A DNA stretch of 64,000 nt, taken from NCBI RefSeq assembly GCF_016860545.1, contig NZ_BNEB01000005.1:1426001-1490000 (forward strand), given 5' to 3'. The notes below the pieces were generated by a model. It searched no databases, was not told the origin of the DNA, and saw nothing but the letters and a program-made list of their open reading frames with translations. Position 1 is the first letter of the stretch; each line of letters starts with the position of its first letter. This document shows positions 40,969 to 49,476 of this stretch, in pieces. Both the position numbers and the translations under genes were made by a program. This DNA is from Streptomyces asoensis. GTDB lineage: Bacteria > Actinomycetota > Actinomycetes > Streptomycetales > Streptomycetaceae.

Positions 40969-42489
40969 ATGCGCACATGGGGGCCGCTGACGGCGGTGTG
41001 TCTGGGCACGTTCATGCTGCTGCTGGACGTGACGATCGTGATCGTGGCGCTGCCGGACATGGCGCGGGCGCTGGACGCCTCGCTGAGCGATCTTCAGTGG
41101 GTGGTCGACGGGTACGCGCTCGCGCTGGCCGCGCTGCTGCTGGGGGCGGGGGCCACCGCCGACATCCTGGGGCGCCGGCGGGTGCACGTGGCGGGCACCG
41201 TGCTGTTCGCGACGGCGTCGCTGCTGTGCGGACTGGCGCACGGACCGGACGCGCTGGTCGCGGCGCGTGCCCTCCAGGGGGTGGGCGCCGCGGCGATGCT
41301 GGCAACGACGCTGCCGCTGCTCGGTTCGGTCTACCAGGGCCGGCAGCGGTCGGCCGCGCTCGGGGTGTGGGGCGCGGTGAGCGGGGCGGCCGCGGCGGTC
41401 GGGCCGGTCGTGGGCGGGCTGCTGGCCGAGGGGCCCGGCTGGCGCTGGATCTTCTACGTCAATCTGCCGGTGAGCGTGGTCGCGGTGTGGCTGACGCTGA
41501 AGGCGGTGCCGGAGTCCAGGGGCCCGCGCGGGATGCGGGTCGACTGGGCGGGCACGGTGACCTTCGCGGCCTTCGCGGGCGGGACGGCGTACGCCGTCGT
41601 ACGGGCCGGCACGGACGGCTGGACGGCGCCGGCGACGCTCGCCTCGTTCGCGCTGGCGGCGCTCGCCCTGGCCTGCTTCGTACCGGCGGAGCGGCGGGCG
41701 GCCCATCCGCTGCTCGACCTGTCCCTGCTGCGCAGGCCTGCGTTCGTGGGGGTGATGGTGGGCGCGCTCGCCTTCAACGGCGTGGCGTTCGGGGTGACGC
41801 CGTACCTGTCGATCTGGATGCAGACGCTGCTCGGCATGAGTCCGGTGCGCGGCGGGCTGACGCTGCTGCCGATGACGGTGGCCGCCATGGTCACGGCGGT
41901 CGTGGTGGGCAAGCGGCTGCACGGCGTGCCGGCCCGGCTGACCGTCGGCGGCGGGCTCCTGCTGATCGCCGCGGGCTGTTTCTGCCAGGCCGTGCTGGAC
42001 GCGGGGTCGGACCGGACGGCCCTGGTGCCCGGGTTCGTGCTGGTGGGCGTGGGGACCGGCTTCGTCGCGCCCACCGTCGCCGGGGCGGCGCTCGCGGCGG
42101 TGGAACCGGCGCGGGCGGGGATGGCGGGCGGGGCGGTGAACACCGTGCGGCAGCTGGGGTACGCGCTCGGCGTCGCGGTCTTCGGCACCGTGGTGACCTC
42201 CGAGATGTCCGGCACCCTCCCGCAGGACGCGTCCCACACGCTGGCGGGCGGGGGCGCGGGGGCGCTGCGCGGCTCGTTCCCCGAGGACGTCCTGCGCTCC
42301 GCGTTCGCCTCCGGGCTGGACGCGGCGCTGGTGGCGGCGGGCTGTGCGGGCGTCGTCGCCGCGCTCCTCGTCCTCGTGCTGGTCAGGCCGCCGCGCGCCG
42401 CCGCGGCCGGGGTGACGGCAGCGGCCGGTCCCGCGCCGCGTGAGGCGTCCGGGGACCCGGCGGGCGGCGGGGCGGCGGCCCGTCCCTGA
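40969..42489 (+). CDS. MFS drug exporter, DHA2 (14-helix, EmrB/QacA) type
   Basis: A 506-residue membrane protein with about 14 helices. Family marks are LLLDVTIVIVALPDMARAL in helix 1, LQWVVDGYALALAALLL in helix 2, DILGRRRVHVAG in the 2-3 loop and WRWIFYVNLPV after helix 5-6. It should be a proton-driven exporter of drugs or metabolites. The ATG at 40969 follows GGAGGGGCGGGAC. The tail from about residue 478 is Ala/Pro/Gly-rich and cytoplasmic. Divergent from the Lrp-type regulator gene. Confidence 0.9.
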   Translation: MRTWGPLTAVCLGTFMLLLDVTIVIVALPDMARALDASLSDLQWVVDGYALALAALLLGAGATADILGRRRVHVAGTVLFATASLLCGLAHGPDALVAARALQGVGAAAMLATTLPLLGSVYQGRQRSAALGVWGAVSGAAAAVGPVVGGLLAEGPGWRWIFYVNLPVSVVAVWLTLKAVPESRGPRGMRVDWAGTVTFAAFAGGTAYAVVRAGTDGWTAPATLASFALAALALACFVPAERRAAHPLLDLSLLRRPAFVGVMVGALAFNGVAFGVTPYLSIWMQTLLGMSPVRGGLTLLPMTVAAMVTAVVVGKRLHGVPARLTVGGGLLLIAAGCFCQAVLDAGSDRTALVPGFVLVGVGTGFVAPTVAGAALAAVEPARAGMAGGAVNTVRQLGYALGVAVFGTVVTSEMSGTLPQDASHTLAGGGAGALRGSFPEDVLRSAFASGLDAALVAAGCAGVVAALLVLVLVRPPRAAAAGVTAAAGPAPREASGDPAGGGAAARP

Positions 42490-42536
42490 CGGCACGGGGC
42501 GGCCCGCGCACGGCTCGGGCCGCGGGGGCTTTCGAG

Positions 42537-42622
42537 GGGTCGGACAGCGTAAGCGGGTCGGGCAGATTCGGTGGAGATTACGGGACCGAAACTTACTCAT
42601 CCGTCAGTTTTCTGTCCGACCC
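42537..42622. promoter_or_regulatory. Three copies of GGGTCGG(A/G)CAG before the acyl-CoA ligase
   Basis: GGGTCGGACAG at 42537-42547, GGGTCGGGCAG at 42555-42565 (same strand, 18 bp on) and the exact reverse complement CTGTCCGACCC at 42612-42622. The last lies about 140 bp before the ligase gene. Three copies, two of them a perfect 11-bp inverted pair, suggest binding sites for an unlinked regulator or a long-range hairpin. No gene lies in this 269-bp gap. Confidence 0.5.
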
Positions 42623-42758
42623 TTCCCCATGTGCGCCCATTTTCCGGCGGTGACCAGCGCGGACGAGAGCATCGCTCGTCTTCGGCCCCCCTCCCTTCCG
42701 CCCGTCGGGTGGGGTAGCTTTCACGGCGCTGTGCGGCCATGAGAAGCGGGGTGCGGGT

Positions 42759-44585
42759 TTGCGCGAGTTCACCAACCCTCCGTCGGCGTTGGCACCACCG
42801 GTGGGCGGACTGGCCGACGTCGTGTTCCGGCACGCCCAGGAGGACCCGCAGTACATCGCCCTCGGCCGCAAGGACGACAGCGGTGAATGGCGGGACGTGA
42901 CCTCGGGCGAGTTCCGCGACGAGGTCCTCGCCCTCGCCAAGGGGCTCCTCGCCCAGGGCATCCGCTTCGGCGACCGGGTCGCCATCATGTCCCGCACCCG
43001 CTACGAGTGGACGCTCTTCGACTTCGCGCTGTGGACCATCGGCGCCCAGGTGGTGCCGGTCTACCCGACCTCGTCGGCCGAGCAGTGCTTCTGGATGCTC
43101 TACGACGCGGAGTGCACCGCCGCGGTCGTCGAGCACGAGGACCACTCGATGACGATCGCCACCGTCATCGACCGCCTCCCCCGGCTGCGGCAGCTGTGGC
43201 AGCTGGACTCCGGCTGTGTGCAGGAGCTGTACGACGCGGGCGCCTCCCTGGAGGACGAGGTGGTGCACCGGCACCGGGAGGCGGTCACTCCCGAATCGAC
43301 CGCGACGATCATCTACACCTCGGGCACCACGGGCCGGCCGAAGGGCTGTGTCGTCTCGCACGGCAACTTCATGTTCGAGGCGGACACCGTCATCGAGCGC
43401 TGGGAGCCGGTGTTCCGTTCCAGGAAGGGCGACGAGGCGGCGACGCTGCTGTTCCTGCCCCTCGCGCACGTCTTCGGGCGGATGGTGCAGATCGCCGCGA
43501 TCCGCGGCAAGGTCCGCTTCGGCCACCAGCCCCAGCTGCACGCGGCCGCGCTGCTGCCCGACCTCATGGCCTTCCGCCCCTCGTTCTTCCTCGCCGTGCC
43601 CTACATCTTCGAGAAGGTCTTCAACGCGGCCCGGCGCAAGGCGGAGCGCGAAGGCAGGGCGGGGCCGTTCGAGAAGGCCGTCGAGGTGGCGGTGAACTAC
43701 GCCGAGGCGATCGAGGCCAAGGCGTGGGGCGACGGGCCCGGCCCGTCGGCGGGGCTGCGCATGCAGCACCAGCTGTTCGACAAGCTCGTCTACTCCAAGG
43801 TGCGCGCGGCGATGGGCGGCCGGGTGCGGCACGCGATGTCGGGCGGCTCGGCGATGGACCGCAGACTCGGCCTGTTCTTCGCCGGCGCGGGGGTCCAGAT
43901 CTACGAGGGCTACGGCCTGACCGAGACGACCGCGGCCGCGACCGCCAATCCGCCCGGGCGCACCAGGTACGGCACGGTCGGCCAGGCCATCCCCGGCATG
44001 ACCGTGCACATCGCCGACGACGGGGAGATCTGGCTGCGGGGCGACAACGTGTTCCAGGGCTACCTCAACAACCCCAAGGCCACCGACGAGAGCCTGCACG
44101 ACGGCTGGCTGGCCACCGGTGACCTGGGATCGCTCGACGAGGACGGCTACCTCACCATCACCGGCCGCAAGAAGGAGATCCTGGTCACCTCCGGCGGCAA
44201 GAGCGTCTCGCCCGGGCTGCTGGAGGAGCGGGTGCGCGACCATCCGCTGGTCAACCAGTGCATCGTCGTCGGCAACGACCGGCCCTTCGTGGCGGCCCTG
44301 GTCACCCTGGACCAGGAGGCCGTCGAGCACTGGCTCCAGATGCGCGGCAAGCCGCAGCTGCCCCCGGTCGACCTGGTGCACGACCCGGACCTGGAGGCGG
44401 AGGTGCGCCGGTCGGTCGTGGCGGCCAACACGCTGGTGTCGAAGGCCGAGTCCATCCGCACCTTCCGGATCCTCGCCCAGCCCTTCACCGAGGAGCACGG
44501 GCTGCTGACGCCGTCGCTGAAGCTCAAGCGCAAGGCCATCGAGAACGCCTACGCGGACGAGGTCGAGGCGCTGTACCGCACCTGA
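42759..44585 (+). CDS. Long-chain fatty acid-CoA ligase (AMP-forming)
   Basis: A 608-residue acyl-adenylate synthetase. Motifs are the P-loop YTSGTTGRPKG, GYGLTETTA, LATGDLG and TGRKKEILVTSGGKSVSP, which ends near the acyl-adenylate lysine region. It activates long-chain fatty acids to acyl-CoA for degradation or lipid synthesis and is probably membrane-associated. No in-frame ATG or GTG lies near the family N-terminus (REFTNPP), so the TTG at 42759 is the likely start, with GAGAAGCGGGG as a weak ribosome site. Confidence 0.9.
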   Translation: MREFTNPPSALAPPVGGLADVVFRHAQEDPQYIALGRKDDSGEWRDVTSGEFRDEVLALAKGLLAQGIRFGDRVAIMSRTRYEWTLFDFALWTIGAQVVPVYPTSSAEQCFWMLYDAECTAAVVEHEDHSMTIATVIDRLPRLRQLWQLDSGCVQELYDAGASLEDEVVHRHREAVTPESTATIIYTSGTTGRPKGCVVSHGNFMFEADTVIERWEPVFRSRKGDEAATLLFLPLAHVFGRMVQIAAIRGKVRFGHQPQLHAAALLPDLMAFRPSFFLAVPYIFEKVFNAARRKAEREGRAGPFEKAVEVAVNYAEAIEAKAWGDGPGPSAGLRMQHQLFDKLVYSKVRAAMGGRVRHAMSGGSAMDRRLGLFFAGAGVQIYEGYGLTETTAAATANPPGRTRYGTVGQAIPGMTVHIADDGEIWLRGDNVFQGYLNNPKATDESLHDGWLATGDLGSLDEDGYLTITGRKKEILVTSGGKSVSPGLLEERVRDHPLVNQCIVVGNDRPFVAALVTLDQEAVEHWLQMRGKPQLPPVDLVHDPDLEAEVRRSVVAANTLVSKAESIRTFRILAQPFTEEHGLLTPSLKLKRKAIENAYADEVEALYRT

Positions 44586-44742
44586 GATCCGCGGCGCGGG
44601 ACCCGGGACGTCCCGGGGCGGCGTGAGACGGTGTCCCACCGGGTACCCGAGGACGTAATTCGACGGTCAGGAATGCATCACTCGCCGTGATCGTTGACGA
44701 TGGGCGTACCACTTTGACGGACAACCGAAGGATCAAGAGCTC

Positions 44743-45579
44743 GTGAGCAGCAAGGTCCCCCCGATCATCCTCAACAACGGCGTGGAGATGCCCCAGCTGG
44801 GCTTCGGTGTCTGGCAGGTGCCGGACGACGAGGCGGAGCAGGCGGTCTCCACCGCGCTGGAGGCCGGGTACCGCAGCATCGACACAGCGGCGATCTACGG
44901 CAACGAGGAGGGCACCGGCAAGGCCATCACCTCCTCCGGCGTGCCCCGCAAGGACATCTTCGTCACCACCAAGCTCTGGAACAGCGACCAGGGGTACGAC
45001 TCGACGCTGCGCGCGTTCGACACCTCCCTGGAGAAGCTGGGCCTGGACTATCTGGACCTGTACCTCATCCACTGGCCGCTGCCCTCCCGCGACCGTTACG
45101 TGGACACCTACAAGGCGTTCGAGAAGCTCCTGGCGGACGGCCGGGTGCGCGCCATCGGCGTGTCGAACTTCCTGCCGGAGCACCTGGAGCGGCTGATCGG
45201 CGAGACGTCGGTCGTCCCGGCGGTCAACCAGATCGAGCTGCACCCGCACCTCCAGCAGCAGGCCTCGCGCGAGGCCCACGCGGCGCACGGCATCGCCACC
45301 GAGGCCTGGTCGCCGCTCGGCCAGGGCAAGGGCCTCCTGGAGGTCCCGGCGATCGTGGCCATCGCGCAGAAGCACGACCGCACCCCGGCCCAGGTGGTGC
45401 TGCGCTGGCACCTCCAGCTCGGCAACGTCGTGATCCCGAAGTCCGTGACGCCGTCGCGGATCAAGGAGAACATCGACGTGTTCGACTTCAGCCTGGACAC
45501 CGAGGACCTGGCGGCGATCAGCGCGCTGAACGAGGACCGGCGCATCGGTCCCGACCCGGCGGCCTTCGACGTCGGCTGA
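44743..45579 (+). CDS. Aldo/keto reductase
   Basis: A 278-residue NADPH-dependent reductase with the intact catalytic tetrad D47, Y52, K77 and H110 (SIDTAAIYGNE, VTTKLWN, LIHWPLP). It also has the cofactor segment VIPKSVTPSRIKEN. It is similar in length to 2,5-diketogluconate-reductase-type enzymes and should reduce aldehydes or ketoses. GTG at 44743 after GAAGGA. It is monocistronic, followed by a very strong terminator. Confidence 0.93.
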   Translation: MSSKVPPIILNNGVEMPQLGFGVWQVPDDEAEQAVSTALEAGYRSIDTAAIYGNEEGTGKAITSSGVPRKDIFVTTKLWNSDQGYDSTLRAFDTSLEKLGLDYLDLYLIHWPLPSRDRYVDTYKAFEKLLADGRVRAIGVSNFLPEHLERLIGETSVVPAVNQIELHPHLQQQASREAHAAHGIATEAWSPLGQGKGLLEVPAIVAIAQKHDRTPAQVVLRWHLQLGNVVIPKSVTPSRIKENIDVFDFSLDTEDLAAISALNEDRRIGPDPAAFDVG

Positions 45580-45586
45580 GGTCACC

Positions 45587-45638
45587 CGTCTGCGCGGAGG
45601 GCGCCCCCCGGGTCCGGGGGGCGCCCTCCGCGCAGACG
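45587..45638. terminator. Perfect 23-bp bidirectional terminator
   Basis: A perfectly matched 23-bp stem (starting CGTCTGCGCGGAGGGCGCCC) around the loop GGGTCC, between the convergent ends of the aldo/keto reductase and SDR genes. Confidence 0.88.
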
Positions 45639-45646
45639 GCCGCGGG

Positions 45647-46366
45647 TCAGTTGGGCTGCCCGATGGGCCGGACGACGACGGTGTTCACGTCGACCCCCGC
45701 GGGCTGCCGGATGGCCCACACGACGGAGTCGGCGATCTGGTCGGCGGTCAGCAGGTGCCCCGGCGGCAGACTGCCGTAGCCGTCCCAGAACGGGGTCTCC
45801 ACCCGGCCGGGCGCCACCAGCGTGACGCCGACGCCCCACTCGGTGACCTGGCGGCGGGTGTTCTCCGCCAGCCCCGTGACCGCCCACTTCGTCGCCCCGT
45901 AGATGTTGCCCGGAGTGGGCACGAACCCGGCGACACTGCCCACCAGCACGATCCGGCCCCGGGTCTGCCTCAGGGCGTCGACCGACGCCCTGATGAGGAG
46001 GGCGGGGCCGAGCACGTTGGTCAGCACCATGTCGGTCCACCCTGCCGGGTCGCCCTCGGCGACCGAGTCGTGGGTGGCGGTCCCCGCGTTGGCGACGACC
46101 GTGTCCAGCCGGCCGAACGCGTCGAGCGTACGGCCGACCGCCGACTCCACGGAGGCGTAGTCGGCGGCGTTCCCGGTCACCGTGAGCAGGTCCTCGGGGT
46201 CCCCGAGGTCCGCGGCGAAGGCGCGCAGCCGCTCCTCTCCCCGTCCGGTGACGGTGACCCGGTACCCGGCTTCCAGCAACTGCCGCGCGACGGCGGCGCC
46301 GATGCCGCTGCCCCCGCCGGTGATCAGTGCGACCGGAGAGTGCGGAGCGCCCGATGCGCTGCCCAT
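45647..46366 (-). CDS. Short-chain dehydrogenase/reductase (SDR)
   Basis: A 239-residue classical SDR. The cofactor loop is TGGGSGIG (16-23), then NAG (VVANAGTA), the catalytic Ser in VLVGSVAG and YxxxK in IYGATKWA. The ATG at 46366 is chosen over a longer frame because that frame runs across the MerR-like promoter at 46453-46483. The substrate is unknown; many SDRs under this promoter type act in redox or xenobiotic stress. The gene is convergent with the aldo/keto reductase. Confidence 0.9.
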   Translation of the reverse strand: MGSASGAPHSPVALITGGGSGIGAAVARQLLEAGYRVTVTGRGEERLRAFAADLGDPEDLLTVTGNAADYASVESAVGRTLDAFGRLDTVVANAGTATHDSVAEGDPAGWTDMVLTNVLGPALLIRASVDALRQTRGRIVLVGSVAGFVPTPGNIYGATKWAVTGLAENTRRQVTEWGVGVTLVAPGRVETPFWDGYGSLPPGHLLTADQIADSVVWAIRQPAGVDVNTVVVRPIGQPN

Positions 46367-46452
46367 GATGTGCCCCCATGTGTGGCTGCGTGTGCTGACC
46401 GCGGGCGTGTCCCGGCCGTGCCGCGGAGCGCGGCGCGCCTCGCCCGGCACGC

Positions 46453-46483
46453 AGTCCATCACTTGGAGCGCTCTTCAAGTCAA
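46453..46483 (-). promoter_or_regulatory. MerR-type promoter/operator of the SDR gene
   Basis: On the minus strand a -35 TTGACT (46483-46478) overlaps a 20-bp palindrome ACTTGAAGAGCGCTCCAAGT (46480-46461), with a possible -10 TGGACT at 46458-46453, leaving a 19-bp spacer. A palindrome within a 19-bp spacer is the hallmark of MerR-activated promoters. No MerR gene is adjacent, so the activator is encoded elsewhere. Confidence 0.6.
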
Positions 46484-46517
46484 GTGCGGGCAGGCCGACT
46501 CGACCCGCTCGCGGGCG

Positions 46518-47471
46518 CTACTGAACGGGCCTGACCGCCGTGTGCACGGTGTGGGCCGCGAGCACGAACACATCCGCCCTGCGCTGCACGCCCGCCTCGT
46601 CCCGCGGGTCGAGCAGCCGGTCCAGCGCGGCGCGGTCCGCGGGGTCGAGGGCGTCGCCGTGGACGTCGCGCAGCCGGGCCAGGGTCGCGGCGACGTAGGC
46701 GCGGGCCCGGTCGGAGGCGGGCGCGGGCAGGTCGAGCAGGAAGGTGCGGGCCCTGGCGTGCGTCAGGCCGGCGGCGGCGAGCAGTGCCGACCAGTCCTCG
46801 GTCTCGCCCACGGAACCCGGCAGTTCGGCCCGCATCCGCGCGAACCACTCCTCCTGGAGGGCGTCGAGCCGTGCCTCCAGGCCGGGGCGGCCGAAGCCGA
46901 GGTCGCGCGGCAGGAACCGGGGCGGCAGGCCCCCCTCCATGATCGCCAGGGTTCCGCCGGGCGCGAGGCGCTCCGCGAAGGCGGCGAGGGCGGCGCGCTG
47001 GTCGCCCAGGTGGTGCAGGCTGCGGCCGGCCCACAGCAGGTCGGCCGGGTAGTCCAGCTCGCCCAGCGCGTCGGGCAGTTCACCGGCCAGGGTGCCGAAA
47101 CGGTCGCCGTACCCGAGCCGGTCGGCGCGCCGGAGCGCCCGCTCCAGCAAGGGTGCCGAGCCGTCGGCGGCGACGACCCGCGCACCGGGGAACGTCTCGG
47201 CGAACAGGCAGGAGACGACCCCGGGGCCGCTGCCCACGTCCACGATCAGGCCCGGCTCGGTCACCTCCTTGCCCAGCCAGGACAGGGCCCGCTCGTACAG
47301 GGGCGTGAACAGTTCGGCCTGGGCTTCGAGGTGCGGGGCCATCTCGGCCCAGTCGATGTCGGTGCCGTCGCCGTGACCGTGACGGTGGGCGGGGGCCGGG
47401 GCATGGCCGTGCCCGTGGGCGTGACCCCGCCCCGCCCGGTCGCCGTGCGGTTCCTGTGGATGGTGCGCCAT
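46518..47471 (-). CDS. SAM-dependent methyltransferase with His-rich N-terminus
   Basis: A 317-residue class I methyltransferase. The SAM motif is LIVDVGSGPGVVS, followed by VVAADGSAP (motif II) and ADLLWAGRSLHHLGD. Residues 9-34 are a histidine/glycine run (HAHGHGH then HRHGHGD) that could bind Ni, Zn or Cu, unusual for this family. The ATG at 47471 follows GAGAGG. A perfect TTGTTGCC palindrome lies 60-80 bp upstream. Metal-responsive methylation or metal storage is possible, but the tract may just be a flexible tail. Confidence 0.85.
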   Translation of the reverse strand: MAHHPQEPHGDRAGRGHAHGHGHAPAPAHRHGHGDGTDIDWAEMAPHLEAQAELFTPLYERALSWLGKEVTEPGLIVDVGSGPGVVSCLFAETFPGARVVAADGSAPLLERALRRADRLGYGDRFGTLAGELPDALGELDYPADLLWAGRSLHHLGDQRAALAAFAERLAPGGTLAIMEGGLPPRFLPRDLGFGRPGLEARLDALQEEWFARMRAELPGSVGETEDWSALLAAAGLTHARARTFLLDLPAPASDRARAYVAATLARLRDVHGDALDPADRAALDRLLDPRDEAGVQRRADVFVLAAHTVHTAVRPVQ

Positions 47472-47533
47472 GGGGTCAGCCTCTCGTCCGGTGTGCCGAC
47501 AGCGTGCGCCGACGCACCGGACCGGGGCCACCT

Positions 47534-47554
47534 TTGTTGCCGGTGCGGCAACAA
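47534..47554. promoter_or_regulatory. Palindromic operator TTGTTGCC-ggtgc-GGCAACAA
   Basis: A perfect 8-bp inverted repeat with a 5-bp centre, 63 bp upstream of the His-rich methyltransferase gene. Its symmetry and spacing fit a TetR- or ArsR-type dimer site. It is too short-armed and poorly placed to terminate the GH6 gene, which has its own hairpin. Confidence 0.6.
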
Positions 47555-47583
47555 GCGGGCCGCCCACGGCAAACCGGGTCGTG

Positions 47584-47624
47584 CCTGTCCGGCCGCCCCG
47601 GTGGTGCCGGGGCGGCCGGACAGG
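47584..47624. terminator. Perfect 18-bp hairpin after the GH6 gene
   Basis: CCTGTCCGGCCGCCCCGG and its exact complement around TGGTG, 10 bp past the GH6 stop on the minus strand. Confidence 0.85.
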
Positions 47625-47633
47625 TGCTGGGTC

Positions 47634-49358
47634 CTACAGCGGCGGGTACGCGTTCTGCATCAGCTGCTGGAACTGGGCCGAGAACCAGTGCCCGGACAGC
47701 GGCGCGTTGGCCAGGGCGCCCGACAGGTTGTTGTTGTTGCGGGGGTTGCCGGTGTACGTCGGGTCGCACATCCGGTCGAAGCCCTTGCCCTCGTCGTTAG
47801 CGATGGCGGAGCTGGCACCGTCGGACTCACCCGGCGGCTTCATCCACACGTACGCGTCGATCCCGGCGGCCGGGGCCGCCTTGGGGCGCTCGCCGAGACC
47901 GGCTCCGGCCTGGTTGCACCAGTTGCCGACGTGGATGCGGCGGTCGTAGCGGCCGCCGTCGACGTAGGTGTCCACGGTGGTCGTGGCGCCCGGTCCGGTG
48001 GGCCGGGCGGTGCCGCCCCAGCCGTTGCGGGAGGTGTCGATCAGCATCCCGATGTCCGACTTGAAGCCGGCGGTGACCAGCTGGTTGCGGAAGGCCTGGG
48101 CGTACGACTGCTCGTCGACGTAGCGGTTCCAGTCCACCCACTTGGACTCACGGACCGACTTGCCGGCCACCGAGTCGTTGATGGTGAAGTTGTTCTCCTT
48201 CAGGGCGCTGTAGTTCGCCGTGTTGGTGATGAAGCCGTGCACGTCGGCGACGGTCGCGCCCTCGGCGGTGGCGGCCTGGTACATGATCTGGGCGGACGGC
48301 ACGAAGTTGTCGTCCCAGCCGAGCCAGCCGTGGTGACCGGCGTCGATGTAGTTGTAGACGTTGGGGATCGCGCCGAGCTTCTTCAGCGCGTACCCGACGC
48401 CCTTCACGTAGTTGCCGTTGGCCTTCATGGTGTCGCAGGCCGGGGTTGCGGTGGCGCGGCTGCCGGTGTTGGTGACCAGGTTGGGCAGCGAGTCGATCTC
48501 GACGGTGGTGACGATCCGCAGGCCCGCGTACTTGCTGTCCGCGAGGATCGCCGCGATCGGGTCGATGAACTGTGTCTTGTACTTGTCGATCTCCGTCGGG
48601 CCGAGCTCGCCGTTGGAGGCGAGGGCCGAGCAGTCGCGTCCGGGAAGGTCGTAGACGACCAGCTGCACGACTTCCTCGCCGCTGCCCTTCTGGGCGAGGG
48701 CCGCGTCCAGGTGGGCACGCAGTCCCATGCGGCCGTTCGCGCCGTTGATGGCGGCGATGCGGTCGAGCCAGACGCCGGTGGGCTGGTTGGAGACCCGGCT
48801 GCCGCCCGGCTCCGCGGCGGCCAGCGCCGACCATTCGGGGTTCACGTACACCTTGGCGCCGGCGTAGGGGTTGTCGACCTTGGTGGAAGGGGTGCCGGGG
48901 TCGGTCGGGGTGCCGGGGTCGGTGGGGGTGCCGGTCCCGTTGTCGACGTTGCAGGTCACGCCGTCCAGGGTGAACGCGGTGGGGATCGCGTTGCTGCCGC
49001 TGTAGGTGCCCTGGAACCCGAAGCTGACCGAACCGCCGGTCGCCAGAGTCCCGTTGTAGGTCTCGTTGTTGGCGGTGACGGCCGTGCCCGACTGGGTGAC
49101 CTTCGCGTTCCACGCGTTGGTGACCTTCTGGCTTCCGGCGTAGGCCCACTTGACCGACCAACTCGACTTCGCGGCCGAATTGTTGGTCACGGTGACGGCG
49201 GCGGTGAAGCCGCTGCCCCAGTCGTTCTGCACCTTGTAGTCGACACTGCACGGGATGGCGGCGATGCCGGGATCGCCCGGGACGACGGCCAGTGCCGTCC
49301 CGGAGGCGCCGGCCACCAGCGCCAGCGCGGCGAGTACCGCTGTTCTGCTACGGCTCAT
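47634..49358 (-). CDS. GH6 cellobiohydrolase with N-terminal CBM2
   Basis: A 574-residue secreted cellulase. The signal peptide is about 1-25. CBM2 lies at about 30-137 (PCSVDYKVQNDWGSGFTAAV to DGVTCNVD), then a TPTDPG linker and a GH6 catalytic domain from about 160. GH6 marks are VVYDLPGRDCSAL (signature 1), VEIDSLPNLV (signature 2), YIDAGHHGWLGW and YVWMKPPGESDG. It should release cellobiose from the non-reducing ends of cellulose, complementing the GH48 enzyme encoded nearby, which works from reducing ends. ATG at 49358. It is codirectional with and 118 bp after the GH5 gene, and may be partly co-transcribed. Confidence 0.93.
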   Translation of the reverse strand: MSRSRTAVLAALALVAGASGTALAVVPGDPGIAAIPCSVDYKVQNDWGSGFTAAVTVTNNSAAKSSWSVKWAYAGSQKVTNAWNAKVTQSGTAVTANNETYNGTLATGGSVSFGFQGTYSGSNAIPTAFTLDGVTCNVDNGTGTPTDPGTPTDPGTPSTKVDNPYAGAKVYVNPEWSALAAAEPGGSRVSNQPTGVWLDRIAAINGANGRMGLRAHLDAALAQKGSGEEVVQLVVYDLPGRDCSALASNGELGPTEIDKYKTQFIDPIAAILADSKYAGLRIVTTVEIDSLPNLVTNTGSRATATPACDTMKANGNYVKGVGYALKKLGAIPNVYNYIDAGHHGWLGWDDNFVPSAQIMYQAATAEGATVADVHGFITNTANYSALKENNFTINDSVAGKSVRESKWVDWNRYVDEQSYAQAFRNQLVTAGFKSDIGMLIDTSRNGWGGTARPTGPGATTTVDTYVDGGRYDRRIHVGNWCNQAGAGLGERPKAAPAAGIDAYVWMKPPGESDGASSAIANDEGKGFDRMCDPTYTGNPRNNNNLSGALANAPLSGHWFSAQFQQLMQNAYPPL

Positions 49359-49450
49359 GAGTGCGGGTTTCCTTCTCGGTCGCGGGTGTTGTCCGTTGCT
49401 TCGGTCGCTCTGTTCCGCTTCTCCGGTCCGGGAGGTCCGGCCGGTGGTCG

Positions 49451-49468
49451 GGTCCGGCGGTCCGGACC
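49451..49468 (-). terminator. Short hairpin after the GH5 gene
   Basis: GGTCCGG-cggt-CCGGACC, a perfect 7-bp stem 9 bp past the GH5 stop. It is modest in strength and may allow read-through into the GH6 gene. Confidence 0.45.
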
Positions 49469-49476
49469 GGTGGCGC

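Noticed and set aside
39490..42600. A 1036-codon open frame on the minus strand
   Set aside because: It lies antisense to or out of frame with the LysR, Lrp and DHA2 exporter genes, encodes Arg/Pro/Gly-rich sequence without domains, and is a by-product of GC bias.
44602..44617. Palindrome CCCGGGACGTCCCGGG after the acyl-CoA ligase as a terminator
   Set aside because: It has almost no loop and no flanking features; it may be a hairpin or chance palindrome, so it was not listed.
46461..46480. CebR box at the SDR promoter (GAGCGCTC core)
   Set aside because: The outer bases do not match TGGGAGCGCTCCCA, and the palindrome fits a MerR-type 19-bp spacer promoter better.
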